From Sulfurovum sp. UBA4779 (GTDB lineage Bacteria > Campylobacterota > Campylobacteria > Campylobacterales > Sulfurovaceae), in NCBI GenBank assembly GCA_002403155.1, contig DHHF01000001.1, positions 62,001-126,000 of the forward strand: a DNA stretch of 64,000 nt. Reading direction: 5' to 3'. This document shows positions 26,166-35,148 of this stretch, in pieces (the first letter of the stretch is position 1; every line of letters starts with the position of its first letter). The translations under genes were made by a program, and so were the position numbers. Below the pieces are notes generated by a model, which ran no database searches, had not been told where the DNA came from, and saw only the letters and a program-made list of their open reading frames with translations.

Positions 26166-27464
26166 ATGAAAAAACCTGAAGAGATTTTTAACTTCACTGC
26201 AACCAGCGATGCCTGTATCAAATGCGGAAAATGTATCCCTGTATGCACGATACATCAGATCAATCCTGACGAAACAACCTCTCCTCGAGGGTTCATAGAT
26301 CTTTTGGGCGCCTACAAACGAGGAGAATTGGAGCTGGACAAAACAGCAAAAAATATTTTTGAAAGCTGTTTTTTGTGTACCAATTGTGTCGATGTGTGCC
26401 CCAACTCTTTGGCTACCGATATGGTGATAGAAGAGGTGCGTGCCGATATCGCGGACAAATTCGGTATCGCTTGGTTTAAAAGAGGCTTCTTTTTCTTGCT
26501 GCGTCATCGCAAAATCATGGATCTTGTGATGAAATTTGGCTTTATGTTCAAAACTTGTGCCTTGGCGCAGGATGAAAAAGGCAGAGGGCTAAGAGCAAAG
26601 TTTTCTTTGCCTATGGTCAAAAAAGGAAGGCTGCTGCCTTCTATGGCAAAAAAAAGCTTTCTCAATAGCTATCCGGAAGAGATCCTCTCGAAAAAAGAAG
26701 GCAAAAAACCCAGAGTTGCCATTTTTATCGGATGTTTGGCAAATTACAACTATACAGGTATCGGCGACAGCCTTGTAGAAATCTTGGAAAAACTTGAAAT
26801 TGATATATTTATCCCCAAAAAACAGCTCTGCTGCGGGGCACCTGCCTATTTTACAGGGGATATGGACAGCGTAGAGTATATGACCAAAAAAAACATAGAA
26901 TATTTCGAAAGTTTTATGGATGAATGCGATGCGATGCTGATCCCGGAAGCCACCTGTTCGGCCATGGTAAAGCATGATTGGCAGGTTTTTTTTGAAAATC
27001 ACGATATGCCCGAGTGGAAAAAAAGAGCAGCGAAAGTCGGCGAAAAAATTCATATGGCAACCGCCTGGCTGCATGACCATACCAATCTCAAAGAACTGCT
27101 TGAAGAAAAAGGCAAAAAATTTGATGAATTGGTGACCTATCATGACCCCTGCCATGCCAGAAAAGTTCAAGGCATTTACAAGGAGCCCCGTAACCTCCTG
27201 GCGCCGAATTATCCTATGGTAGAAATGAGTGATCCTAACCGCTGCTGCGGATTTGGCGGGGTTACGATGCAAACAGAAAAGTTTTATTTTGCTGAGGCAG
27301 CAGGCAAGCCGAAAGCTGCCATGATCAAAGAAACAAAAGCGCACTATGTCTCTGCGGAATGCTCCGCATGCAGAGTGCAGCTTTCAGAAGCAATGAATGA
27401 TGCAGGGGTTGAAACGATCTTTAAAAATCCTCTGGAACTGATCGCACAAGCGCTTAAAGAATAG
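26166..27464 (+). CDS. Fe-S oxidoreductase, CCG-domain protein (GlpC/GlcF type, 432 aa)
   Basis: Two [4Fe-4S] ferredoxin motifs (CIKCGKCIPVC and CFLCTNCVDVCP) are followed by two CCG domains (LCCGAPAYFTGD; CCGFGGVTM). This is the build of electron-transfer subunits such as GlcF, GlpC and LldE. A partner flavoprotein is not adjacent, but a GlcD-type oxidase lies at 62784. In H. pylori I recall a glpC-annotated gene next to hemN, as here. The substrate cannot be named. Its last codons overlap a terminator and the 3' end of the convergent kinase gene. Confidence 0.85.
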   Translation: MKKPEEIFNFTATSDACIKCGKCIPVCTIHQINPDETTSPRGFIDLLGAYKRGELELDKTAKNIFESCFLCTNCVDVCPNSLATDMVIEEVRADIADKFGIAWFKRGFFFLLRHRKIMDLVMKFGFMFKTCALAQDEKGRGLRAKFSLPMVKKGRLLPSMAKKSFLNSYPEEILSKKEGKKPRVAIFIGCLANYNYTGIGDSLVEILEKLEIDIFIPKKQLCCGAPAYFTGDMDSVEYMTKKNIEYFESFMDECDAMLIPEATCSAMVKHDWQVFFENHDMPEWKKRAAKVGEKIHMATAWLHDHTNLKELLEEKGKKFDELVTYHDPCHARKVQGIYKEPRNLLAPNYPMVEMSDPNRCCGFGGVTMQTEKFYFAEAAGKPKAAMIKETKAHYVSAECSACRVQLSEAMNDAGVETIFKNPLELIAQALKE

Positions 27465-27475
27465 CGCTTTTTTTT
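27448..27475 (+). terminator. Rho-independent terminator at the Fe-S oxidoreductase 3' end
   Basis: AAGCGCT and AGCGCTT pair around an 8-nt loop and run straight into eight T residues (27468-27475). The stem includes the final codons and stop of the plus-strand gene and overlaps the C-terminus of the minus-strand histidine kinase. Confidence 0.85.
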
Positions 27476-28722
27476 CGTTCCGCGGGATGTTTTTTTGCCG
27501 TGTGTATCAAAAAGACGTTTTTGCCCTCCACATGCTTATAAGAAAGAGTATACCCCAATTTGTCCAGAATGCTGTTGACAATATAAAGCCCCAATCCAAA
27601 CCCGGAACTTCGCTTTTCTTCTTGGGTAAAAGGCTCTATATAGTATGAAAGCGGCTGCTTTAGGGCTTCGCCGTCTGAAATAACCGCAATATTTTCGCCG
27701 ATTGACTTTAGCCAGACTTGCTTGTTTTTGCTGTATTTGATCCCGTTGTCCAAGAGATTTTTGATCGCCAGTGAAAGCAGCTTGACATCCGTATAGATGA
27801 TCTGGTTATCTGCTTGGATATGCACCCGCCCCTCTTCTGCCATCAGCAATTCTTGCGCTTTTTTGATCACCTCTTGAAGTGTTGTTTTTTCCAGCACAGG
27901 CTCAAAGCCTTGCGTGGTAACCCTCTCTATTTGTGCAAGCTCCAAGATAAGCTCATTCATTCTTTCAAAAGCACGAACAAGCGTTTGTTTCGTAGGATCA
28001 TCCTCCTCCATCATTTCTACGACAATTCGGCCTTTGGTAATGGGGGTTTTCAGCTCATGCATCAAATTGCGCATAAAAAGATTTTTAGAAGCGCTCAGCG
28101 CATTGATATAGCGTATCGCATCATTAAAACTCTTGGCGATCTTGCCGATCTCATCATCATGCACGTAGGTAATGTGTATCTTCGTGTCCCCTTTTGCAAA
28201 TTGCTGTATTTGCTTATGGAGCTTTTTTAAAGGAAAGAGTTTTTTAAGAACCGCCAAATAAAGAAGCAGCAAAAGCCCTATCAAAAAAATACCCGAGGCC
28301 AATGCGATCTCGAAATAATACGTTTCAGGCCTGTCGTCTAGGAGCATCAGGTTGTATCTCATACGCTGAACATAGACATACTGCGTTTGGCCGACCTTAA
28401 AGACCCTCACCTGGCCCAAAATAGACCCCCCCGAAAATATCGTTTGTCCGCTTTTTGCTATCTGTTCTTTGATTTCTGGCAGCTTTGATTGGGGTACGGG
28501 TTTTAAATAGAGCTCTTTATAGAGCTTTTCAAGCGATGCTTTGTCAGGATTGAGCTGCAAATTCGAAAGAAATGTAAGTGAGATAAGCTGATAGCGTTTA
28601 AACTCTTCGATTTTATAGCGATTTTTATCCCAAGAAAGAAACAATAAAAACGTGGCTATCAAAATAGCGATAGCCACTGAAAACAGGATATGGATAAATG
28701 TCGTTACGGATAAATTTTTCAT
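27454..28722 (-). CDS. Sensor histidine kinase, ArsS-like (422 aa)
   Basis: Membrane sensor with TM segments near residues 10-30 and 138-160 flanking a ~110-residue periplasmic domain, then HAMP (~160-215), HisKA and HATPase. The phospho-acceptor lies in FMRNLMHELKTPITKGR. ATP-binding boxes are NLLDNGIKYS and SGFGLGLYIV. The overall look is that of the ArsS-type kinases of epsilonproteobacteria. It is coupled to the response regulator upstream by a 4-nt overlap. The signal is unknown. Confidence 0.88.
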   Translation of the reverse strand: MKNLSVTTFIHILFSVAIAILIATFLLFLSWDKNRYKIEEFKRYQLISLTFLSNLQLNPDKASLEKLYKELYLKPVPQSKLPEIKEQIAKSGQTIFSGGSILGQVRVFKVGQTQYVYVQRMRYNLMLLDDRPETYYFEIALASGIFLIGLLLLLYLAVLKKLFPLKKLHKQIQQFAKGDTKIHITYVHDDEIGKIAKSFNDAIRYINALSASKNLFMRNLMHELKTPITKGRIVVEMMEEDDPTKQTLVRAFERMNELILELAQIERVTTQGFEPVLEKTTLQEVIKKAQELLMAEEGRVHIQADNQIIYTDVKLLSLAIKNLLDNGIKYSKNKQVWLKSIGENIAVISDGEALKQPLSYYIEPFTQEEKRSSGFGLGLYIVNSILDKLGYTLSYKHVEGKNVFLIHTAKKHPAERKKSAIL

Positions 28723-29399
28723 ACACGGTCAGTCAAAAGATATCCTACGCCCCGTATCGGTTTGATATAGACATGCTCGGGATCGATTTTGGCGATTTTT
28801 TGCCTGATGCGGGAAATGATCACATCAATATTCTTGATAGAACTCTCATCATCGATATGTTCGCTCTCATACAGCAGCTGCTCCCTGGAGACCGATCCGT
28901 TTTTGTGCTGTATCAGCATTAATAGCACATCATATTCTGCCGCCGTTAATTCAAGCAGTGCTCCTTTAAAGGTAATCGTATGCGCTTTTGGATCAGCCAT
29001 GAAAAGAGTTGCCGGTTTTTGTGTTTTTTCTTCGGGCGGGTTGGTTCGCCTTAGAATTGTTTTGATACGCGTCACAAGTTCTCTTGGATCATAAGGCTTT
29101 GGCATATAGTCATCTGCCCCTCTTTCCATCCCTATCACTTTATCGGTTATGTCATCTCTGGCCGAAGAAATGATAATGGGGATACTTGTTATTTCCCGAA
29201 TTTTCGGTATCACTTCCAATCCATCCATCCCGGGCAGCGTAAGATCCAATATAATCAAATCAAACGCATGCTGCGTAAGCAAAGACAGGCCGATATAAGG
29301 ATCTTCCGCACCTATGACTTCCATATCGAATTTCGTAAGATAATTCGTCAGGATAAGTGCCAGTTCCGGATCGTCTTCAATAATCAGTATCTTAATAAT
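28719..29399 (-). CDS. OmpR-family response regulator with a probable ATT start codon (226 aa)
   Basis: Receiver domain plus winged-helix DNA-binding domain. Phospho-Asp is in LIILDLTLPGMDG, the conserved Lys in YMPKPYDPREL, and DNA-binding residues in RIRQKI and IRGVGYLL. The first ATG (29324) would delete the essential acidic pocket. The frame continues upstream through KILIIEDDPELALILTNYL, which supplies it, but has no ATG, GTG or TTG. AAGGA at 29410-29406 sits 6 nt before ATT at 29399, the most likely start. It is coupled to the kinase gene. Confidence 0.85.
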   Translation of the reverse strand: MIKILIIEDDPELALILTNYLTKFDMEVIGAEDPYIGLSLLTQHAFDLIILDLTLPGMDGLEVIPKIREITSIPIIISSARDDITDKVIGMERGADDYMPKPYDPRELVTRIKTILRRTNPPEEKTQKPATLFMADPKAHTITFKGALLELTAAEYDVLLMLIQHKNGSVSREQLLYESEHIDDESSIKNIDVIISRIRQKIAKIDPEHVYIKPIRGVGYLLTDRV

Positions 29400-29409
29400 C
29401 TTAAATCCT

Positions 29410-30450
29410 TTATTTCTTATACATCATTGTATCAGTTTCATTGTAATCTAAATAGACTTTCGTAATGGCTATGAGAAAAGAGGTCGTCGCCGGCCCCAAG
29501 ATCATACCCCAAAATCCATACGTCCCCATCCCTGCCAAAATAGAGAAGAAGATGACAAGTTCATTCACTTCAAACGTGCTTTTGAACAAATTCTCTTTGA
29601 TTATTTTAATGATAATAGGCTTAATAAATGTATCGGCGATGATAGAAATGACAATAATTGAATACGCCATGATAAAAATTGCAGCATACTCATTGGCACC
29701 GGTCCAGCTATAAAGAGCCACAGGACCCCACACCACAACCCCTCCTACAACAGGTATTAACGAGGCAAATCCGTAAACGATCCCCAAAAGCAACCCGTTA
29801 AATCCGAAAAAACTCACCATAATGCCAAACAAAAAACCTTCAAAAATTGCCGTTACGACGACAGAATAGAGCACCACTTCCATGGTTGCAGAAATTTCCT
29901 GCATCATTTTTGTCCCTTTTGCCGGAGAAATAGGAAGCAGGGTTAAAATAGTTTCAAACAGGCGGTTGCCGTAGTAGTTGATAAAAAAATAAAATACGAT
30001 AACCAAAAATATATTTTTTATAAATCCTAACCCCGCACTCCCGGCAGTAGCAAAGTAGGATGCCGAATCTTTTATATAGCCGGCAATCTTTTCATCATCT
30101 AGATACTCTTTTCCTAACCCCTCAAGAAAAGGAATATTTTCAAGCGAATATCTGAGTGTTCCTGTCATCTCCTTAATGGTAGCCGAATCGAGTGTTGTGA
30201 TGTACGCTACGCCGGTTGTTGTCAGGTAAATGATAGGAACAAAAAGCAGCAGCGTTAAAAGCAGCGAGGAAATACCTGCACTGAGCTTCGATGAATTGGT
30301 AAACCTCATCAGTTTATTTGTTAGGTTAAACGTTGCCATCGTTAGCAGTATGGCTACACTCATTGCAAGCAAAAAAGGCTTATAGATACTATACGCGCCC
30401 ATGATTGCCAAAACAAACAACGCCGTAATGATCAAATTTGTTTTAGACAT
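29410..30450 (-). CDS. AI-2E-family (TqsA/PerM-like) transporter (346 aa)
   Basis: Seven or eight predicted membrane segments with the family's long extracytoplasmic region after TM3 and the C-terminal GLLLGIVYGFASLIPVVGG and GFWGMILGP motifs. The family includes exporters of the AI-2 signal and sodium/proton antiporters, so the substrate is open. Its stop overlaps the SD of the response regulator, so the three genes probably share a transcript. Confidence 0.85.
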   Translation of the reverse strand: MSKTNLIITALFVLAIMGAYSIYKPFLLAMSVAILLTMATFNLTNKLMRFTNSSKLSAGISSLLLTLLLFVPIIYLTTTGVAYITTLDSATIKEMTGTLRYSLENIPFLEGLGKEYLDDEKIAGYIKDSASYFATAGSAGLGFIKNIFLVIVFYFFINYYGNRLFETILTLLPISPAKGTKMMQEISATMEVVLYSVVVTAIFEGFLFGIMVSFFGFNGLLLGIVYGFASLIPVVGGVVVWGPVALYSWTGANEYAAIFIMAYSIIVISIIADTFIKPIIIKIIKENLFKSTFEVNELVIFFSILAGMGTYGFWGMILGPATTSFLIAITKVYLDYNETDTMMYKK

Positions 30451-30512
30451 TTGTACATTCCTGCTGGAAATATTTTTTTAAATTTTCATTGTTTGATTTA
30501 AAGAATCTTTTT

Positions 30513-31520
30513 TTATTTAAAAAGACTTTCCTTATATCCGCCAAGCTTAAAATGCTCATAGCTTTTTTGTGTAGCGATACGGCCTCTGGCGGTTCTTTCG
30601 ATATAGCCGTTTGCAATAAGATACGGCTCCAGCACATCCTCGATCGTGCCCTCATCTTCGCTCAGTGCAGCACTGATCGTACTTAACCCCATCGGTTTGC
30701 TCTTTGCGCTCACCAGCAGTTCGAGCAGCCGGATATCCAGCTCATCAAATCCTAAGTGATTGACACCCAATTCATCCAGCGCATACGCGGCACGGTGCAG
30801 CGCGATCTCTTTTTCATCTTCCACTTCGGCAAAATCACGCACACGGCGCAAAAGTCTCAGTGCGATACGCGGCGTACCCCGGCTTCGTTTCGCAATCTCG
30901 CTTGCGGCCTCTTCCAAAGCCGTTTTTTCAAGTTTGCGTGAAGCTTGTACTACAATCCGGGCCAACTCCTCGGTTGTATAAAATTGCATACGAAAATGCA
31001 TTCCAAAGCGTTCTCTGAGGGGATTTGACAGCATGCCTGCTCTTGTCGTTGCGCCGATTAGCGTAAAGCGGGGAAGGTCTATTTTGATCGTTTGCGCAGC
31101 GGGCCCGCTGCCTATGATGATATCCAAACGAAAATCTTCCATGGCCGGATAGAGGATCTCTTCTATGGCCGGACTCATGCGATGGATTTCATCAATAAAG
31201 AGAATATCCCCTTCCTCGATATTGGTAAGGAGTGCGGCAAGGTCTCCGGCTTTTTCTATCATGGGCGCGGCCGTCGTTTTGATGTTGGCGTTCATCTCCG
31301 AAGCAATAATATTGGCCAGGGTTGTCTTTCCAAGCCCCGGAGGCCCGAAAAAAAGGATATGATCAAGCGATTCGCCTCTTTTTTTGCTTGCTTCTATAAA
31401 GACTTTGAGGTTTTTTTTGATCTTCTCTTGTCCGATATATTCGTTCCAGGAACCGGGGCGAAGCGAAGTCTCCTCACTGCTTTCGCCTTCAAACCGCTCT
31501 ATTTGAATCATTCTTTCCAT
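30513..31520 (-). CDS. ruvB: Holliday junction branch-migration helicase RuvB (335 aa)
   Basis: AAA+ motor that drives Holliday junction migration with RuvA. SLRPGSWNEYIGQEKIK starts the conserved part; Walker A is GPPGLGKT, Walker B ILFIDEIHR, sensor 1 IGATTRAG, and the C-terminal RTARGRIAT is typical. The start MERMIQIERF aligns with the Campylobacter protein as I recall it. It lies 3 nt after the lipoprotein gene. Confidence 0.96.
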   Translation of the reverse strand: MERMIQIERFEGESSEETSLRPGSWNEYIGQEKIKKNLKVFIEASKKRGESLDHILFFGPPGLGKTTLANIIASEMNANIKTTAAPMIEKAGDLAALLTNIEEGDILFIDEIHRMSPAIEEILYPAMEDFRLDIIIGSGPAAQTIKIDLPRFTLIGATTRAGMLSNPLRERFGMHFRMQFYTTEELARIVVQASRKLEKTALEEAASEIAKRSRGTPRIALRLLRRVRDFAEVEDEKEIALHRAAYALDELGVNHLGFDELDIRLLELLVSAKSKPMGLSTISAALSEDEGTIEDVLEPYLIANGYIERTARGRIATQKSYEHFKLGGYKESLFK

Positions 31521-31523
31521 AAA

Positions 31524-31823
31524 TTATCGAACCGCCAAACGATTCACAACAATCCCGGATCCCTCTACGGATCTTGCAACGGTTCCTGCAAGCAATTTTT
31601 GTTTTTTGGTATGTACTTTTCCATGAAGGATCGTTTTTCCGTTTTCTTTTTTAACAACGATATAGGTATTTTTTAATGCGTTTGTTTGCGCAAATTTTTG
31701 ACTGACAGGCGAAGAGGAAGGGGAAAAGCCATATTTTTCCTTAGGTGCTGCATCTTTGTTGTTGGCACAGCCGCTTAGCAAAATTAAGCACGCAATGCCT
31801 GCTCTCATTAAGTTTTGTTTCAT
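31524..31823 (-). CDS. Small lipoprotein with a BON-like domain (99 aa)
   Basis: A signal peptide ends in LILLSGCANN, a good lipobox, giving a lipid-anchored protein. After a Ser/Pro-rich linker the last ~50 residues (NTYIVVKKENGKTILHGKVH...VEGSGIVVNRLAVR) look like a single BON domain. Start at MKQNLMRAGIA (31823) places it 19 nt after the panB stop and yields a proper signal peptide; the longer frame to 31862 overlaps panB. Role unknown. Confidence 0.78.
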   Translation of the reverse strand: MKQNLMRAGIACLILLSGCANNKDAAPKEKYGFSPSSSPVSQKFAQTNALKNTYIVVKKENGKTILHGKVHTKKQKLLAGTVARSVEGSGIVVNRLAVR

Positions 31824-31842
31824 TGATACCTCTATTTCTTTT

Positions 31843-32655
31843 TCAATAATTATGCAATTCATCAGGAAAAACTCTGGATTTCACTTCATTGCGGTATGCT
31901 TGCAATCCTTCGCGAATATATTGTGCGCCTTGAAAATACTGCTTGACAAATTTGGGCTTGAATGCTTCAAAAAAACCAAACATATCACTCCATACCAACA
32001 CTTGTCCGTCCGTACTATTGCCTGCACCTATCCCTATCGTGGGGATCGATACGGCATGGGTGACAGCTTGTGCTGCTTTGCTCTTTACGCCTTCTACTAC
32101 CAAAGCAAAAGCGCCTGCTTTTTCCAGCGCTTTTGCATCTTCGACAAGCCTTTCAATATCTGCCTCATCTTTACCTCGTACCTTATATCCGCCCTCGCTG
32201 CGGACAAATTGAGGCATCAATCCGATATGGCCCAACACCGCGATTGAGTTTTGCGTTAGCATTCTGACAATGTGTTCTCGTTCTTTTCCCCCTTCTATCT
32301 TTACGGCCTGCGCATCGGTTTGCTGATAGATTCGGGTTGCATTAGCCAAGGCTTGCTCTGGCGTTGCACAAGACCCAAAAGGCATATCCACGACCACAAG
32401 CGAAGACTTTGCGCCGTTGCATACTGCCTGGGTATGATAGATCATCTGATCCATGGTTGCCGAAAGCGTATCTGCTCTGCCCATAAAACTCATATTGAGA
32501 CTATCGCCCACAAGGATCATTTCAACTTCACCGTCAAACAATCTTGCAAAAAGTGCATCATACGCCGTTACCATCGTGATAGGCTCAACCCCTTTCATTT
32601 TGGCGATAGTGCTGAGCGATACTTTTTTGTCTATCTTCGGTGTCTGAATACTCAT
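31843..32655 (-). CDS. panB: 3-methyl-2-oxobutanoate hydroxymethyltransferase (270 aa)
   Basis: First committed enzyme of pantothenate synthesis, adding a hydroxymethyl group to ketoisovalerate. VTAYDALFARLFD, VGDSLNMSFMGR and GHIGLMPQ are family signatures, and the metal-binding aspartates are present (VGDS, VVDMPFGS). SD AGGAAG precedes ATG 32655. panC and panD are not in the window. It heads the panB-lipoprotein-ruvB run. Confidence 0.95.
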   Translation of the reverse strand: MSIQTPKIDKKVSLSTIAKMKGVEPITMVTAYDALFARLFDGEVEMILVGDSLNMSFMGRADTLSATMDQMIYHTQAVCNGAKSSLVVVDMPFGSCATPEQALANATRIYQQTDAQAVKIEGGKEREHIVRMLTQNSIAVLGHIGLMPQFVRSEGGYKVRGKDEADIERLVEDAKALEKAGAFALVVEGVKSKAAQAVTHAVSIPTIGIGAGNSTDGQVLVWSDMFGFFEAFKPKFVKQYFQGAQYIREGLQAYRNEVKSRVFPDELHNY

Positions 32656-32728
32656 TATCTTCCTAATATTCTATAATTTTACTCATTTTATCATATAATA
32701 ACAAAAATTATTAAGACAAGAGCAGACA

Positions 32729-33469
32729 TTGAAAAAATTAGTAGCATACATTACTACAGGCTATCCATCTTTGGATTTTACGGTGGATGCGGCATTGGCA
32801 TTGGCAGCGGCCGGCGTAGACACATTAGAACTTGGTATGCCGTTTTCAGACCCCGTCGCAGATGGTCCGGTTATCGAAAAAGCAAATCTTTTGGCACTGC
32901 AAAACGGATTTAAGCTTGATCATCTTTTTGATATATCCGCCAAGATAGCTCCCCATGTCGATACCCTTTGGATGGGATATTTCAATCCTTTTTATCACAA
33001 AGGCATAGAAACTTTTATTGCTCAAGCACAAAAATCGGGAGTCAATGGTTTTATCATCCCCGATTTGCCCTTTGAAGAGGCAAAGCCTTACAAACAACAG
33101 ATAGAAGCGGCCGGTTTAAATCTGATTGATTTTATCGCCCCGACAGACTCAAAAGAACGAATTGAAAAAATTACTGCCCAAGCACGCAAATTCATCTATC
33201 TTGTCGCCTATGCCGGGATTACGGGTGCGGGGAAAAGCGAAGATTTGCAGCCTATTATTGCACAGATTAAAGCATGCACGAATACGCCTGTCTATGTGGG
33301 ATTTGGCGTTGATGAACATACTGCCAAAGAGAAAGCCAAAGGTGCCGACGGCGTCATTGTAGGGTCTGCATTTGTTAAAGTTTTACTCGATGAAAACTTA
33401 AGTAATCTGCAAAAAATAGACAAAATCTCTGCTTTAGCCAAAGAAATCAAAGCAAAAATCAACGAATAA
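32729..33469 (+). CDS. trpA: Tryptophan synthase alpha chain (246 aa)
   Basis: Cleaves indole-3-glycerol phosphate to indole. YITTGYPS, the catalytic Glu in LELGMPFSDPVADGP, the catalytic Asp in LIDFIAPT and VAYAGITGAG are as expected. The start codon is TTG at 32729, since the family N-terminus KKLVAYITTG begins there. No trpB or other trp gene lies next to it, so the alpha subunit gene stands alone here. Confidence 0.94.
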   Translation: MKKLVAYITTGYPSLDFTVDAALALAAAGVDTLELGMPFSDPVADGPVIEKANLLALQNGFKLDHLFDISAKIAPHVDTLWMGYFNPFYHKGIETFIAQAQKSGVNGFIIPDLPFEEAKPYKQQIEAAGLNLIDFIAPTDSKERIEKITAQARKFIYLVAYAGITGAGKSEDLQPIIAQIKACTNTPVYVGFGVDEHTAKEKAKGADGVIVGSAFVKVLLDENLSNLQKIDKISALAKEIKAKINE

Positions 33470-33471
33470 AA

Positions 33472-33492
33472 CGCAGGGCCTAATGCCCTGCG
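33472..33492 (-). terminator. Terminator between convergent trpA and sulP-type genes
   Basis: CGCAGGGC and GCCCTGCG form a perfect 8-bp GC-rich stem with a 5-nt loop. On the minus strand it is followed by TTTTATT, fitting termination of the transporter transcript; the same stem could also pause trpA transcription. Its right arm is inside the last codons of the transporter. Confidence 0.75.
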
Positions 33493-34976
33493 CTCATCAT
33501 CTTCTCTATCTCTTCCGGTTTATCATGAATACCGAAACGGTCGATGATCGTCCGGGTTGCTTCATTCTGCCCGATGATTTCTACCTCTTTGCCTATGTTG
33601 CGCAGTTTGATGACCGCTTTATCCAAAGCATATACCGCGGTGATATCCCAAAAATGCGCATGGGTCACATCGATAATAATGCGTTTGGCTTCTTCTTTAT
33701 AGTCAAATGCATCGGCAAAACGGTCTGCAGAATTGAAAAAAATCTGCCCGAAAAATTTATAAATTCGTGTACTGCCAGCCTCTTCAAACGAGGTTTCCCA
33801 ATACATCAAATGGCTGATTTTGTTGGCAAAAAATAATGATGCCAACAATACGCCCGTCAAAACACCCAATGCAAGGTTATGGGTAAAAACAACCACCGCC
33901 GTTGTGGCGACCATGACGATATTGGTTGAAAGCGGAAGTGTTTTAAGCCCTTTGACCGAAGGCCAGCTGAATGTTCCGATCGAAACCATGATCATGACGG
34001 CCACAAGGGCTGCCATCGGAATAAGCTTGATCAGGTCGGATATAAACACAACCATGATAAGAAGCAAGACTCCGGCTGTCAATGTTGAAAGACGCCCTCG
34101 TCCGCCTGATTTGACATTGATGACCGATTGGCCGATCATCGCACATCCGGCCATCCCGCCGATGCAGCCACTCGCAATATTGGCGATCCCTTGCCCTTTG
34201 GCTTCACGGTTTTTGTCGCTGTCTGTATCGGTCATATCATCAACGATCGTTGCGGTCATAAACGACTCCAGCAATCCTACTGCAGCCAATGCTGCGGAGT
34301 ACGGGAAAATAATGGCAAGGGTTTCAAAATTTAAGGGCACGTCAGGCCACAAAAAAACAGGCAGCGTATCGGGCATCGAACCCATATCGCCTACCGTGCG
34401 CACATCGATCCCCACCGCAACCGTCACCAGCGTCAAAACAATGATCGTCACAAGAGGCGACGGGATGGTTTTTCCGACAACAGGAACATAAGGAAACAGA
34501 TAGATAATCGCCAAACCGGCAACAGTCAGCGCATAGACATGCCATGTAACGTTGGTCAGCTCAGGCAATTGCGCCATAAAGATCAAAATTGCCAACGCAT
34601 TGACAAATCCGACAACGACAGTACGGGAGACGAAACTCATCAGCGCGCCCAGCTTCAAGTAGCCTGCAATGATCTGCAATACTCCCGTCAAAACCGTCGC
34701 AGCAAGCAGATACTCAAGTCCGTGCTCTTTTACCAAGGTTACCATGAGCAAAGCCATAGCCCCTGTAGCTGCCGAGATCATCCCTGCACGCCCTCCGACA
34801 AAGGCAATCACCGTCGCGATACAAAATGACGCATACAATCCCACTTTGGGATCAACTCCGGCGATAATCGAAAAGGCGATCGCTTCGGGGATCAGCGCCA
34901 AGGCTACGACAATGCCCGCAAGAATATCAGCCCGGATATTGCCAAACCACTCTTCTTTAGTAGATAACAATAACAT
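33480..34976 (-). CDS. SulP-family inorganic anion transporter with STAS domain (498 aa)
   Basis: Ten or more membrane segments (residues ~10-390), with IPEAIAFSIIAGVDPKVGLYAS the typical SulP N-terminal motif, followed by a cytoplasmic STAS domain (~400-498). SulP members carry sulfate, bicarbonate or other anions; with no carbonic anhydrase gene adjacent I cannot choose. SD GAGGAG precedes ATG 34976. The 172 nt upstream, to the next gene, hold AT-rich promoter-like DNA only. Confidence 0.9.
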   Translation of the reverse strand: MLLLSTKEEWFGNIRADILAGIVVALALIPEAIAFSIIAGVDPKVGLYASFCIATVIAFVGGRAGMISAATGAMALLMVTLVKEHGLEYLLAATVLTGVLQIIAGYLKLGALMSFVSRTVVVGFVNALAILIFMAQLPELTNVTWHVYALTVAGLAIIYLFPYVPVVGKTIPSPLVTIIVLTLVTVAVGIDVRTVGDMGSMPDTLPVFLWPDVPLNFETLAIIFPYSAALAAVGLLESFMTATIVDDMTDTDSDKNREAKGQGIANIASGCIGGMAGCAMIGQSVINVKSGGRGRLSTLTAGVLLLIMVVFISDLIKLIPMAALVAVMIMVSIGTFSWPSVKGLKTLPLSTNIVMVATTAVVVFTHNLALGVLTGVLLASLFFANKISHLMYWETSFEEAGSTRIYKFFGQIFFNSADRFADAFDYKEEAKRIIIDVTHAHFWDITAVYALDKAVIKLRNIGKEVEIIGQNEATRTIIDRFGIHDKPEEIEKMMSAGH

Positions 34977-35148
34977 TTATACTCCTCGATATGTGTTTAA
35001 CGCATTTTTTATCTTAATTGAATGATCTGCACCGACAAAAGGGCAAAAAGATATAAATAAAATATACTGCCATGAAGGAAGAGGCCGAATTTTACCGAAT
35101 ATCGCTATAAATACTGATAAAAAACTAAGACAAGCATTGTTTTACGGT

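Noticed and set aside
26589..27344. 251-codon open frame on the minus strand within the Fe-S oxidoreductase
   Set aside because: Composition (many Phe, His, Cys) is that of a reverse-complement shadow, and the plus-strand gene has all its motifs.
33820..34491. 223-codon open frame antisense to the SulP transporter
   Set aside because: No family features; the sense frame encodes membrane helices and a STAS domain.
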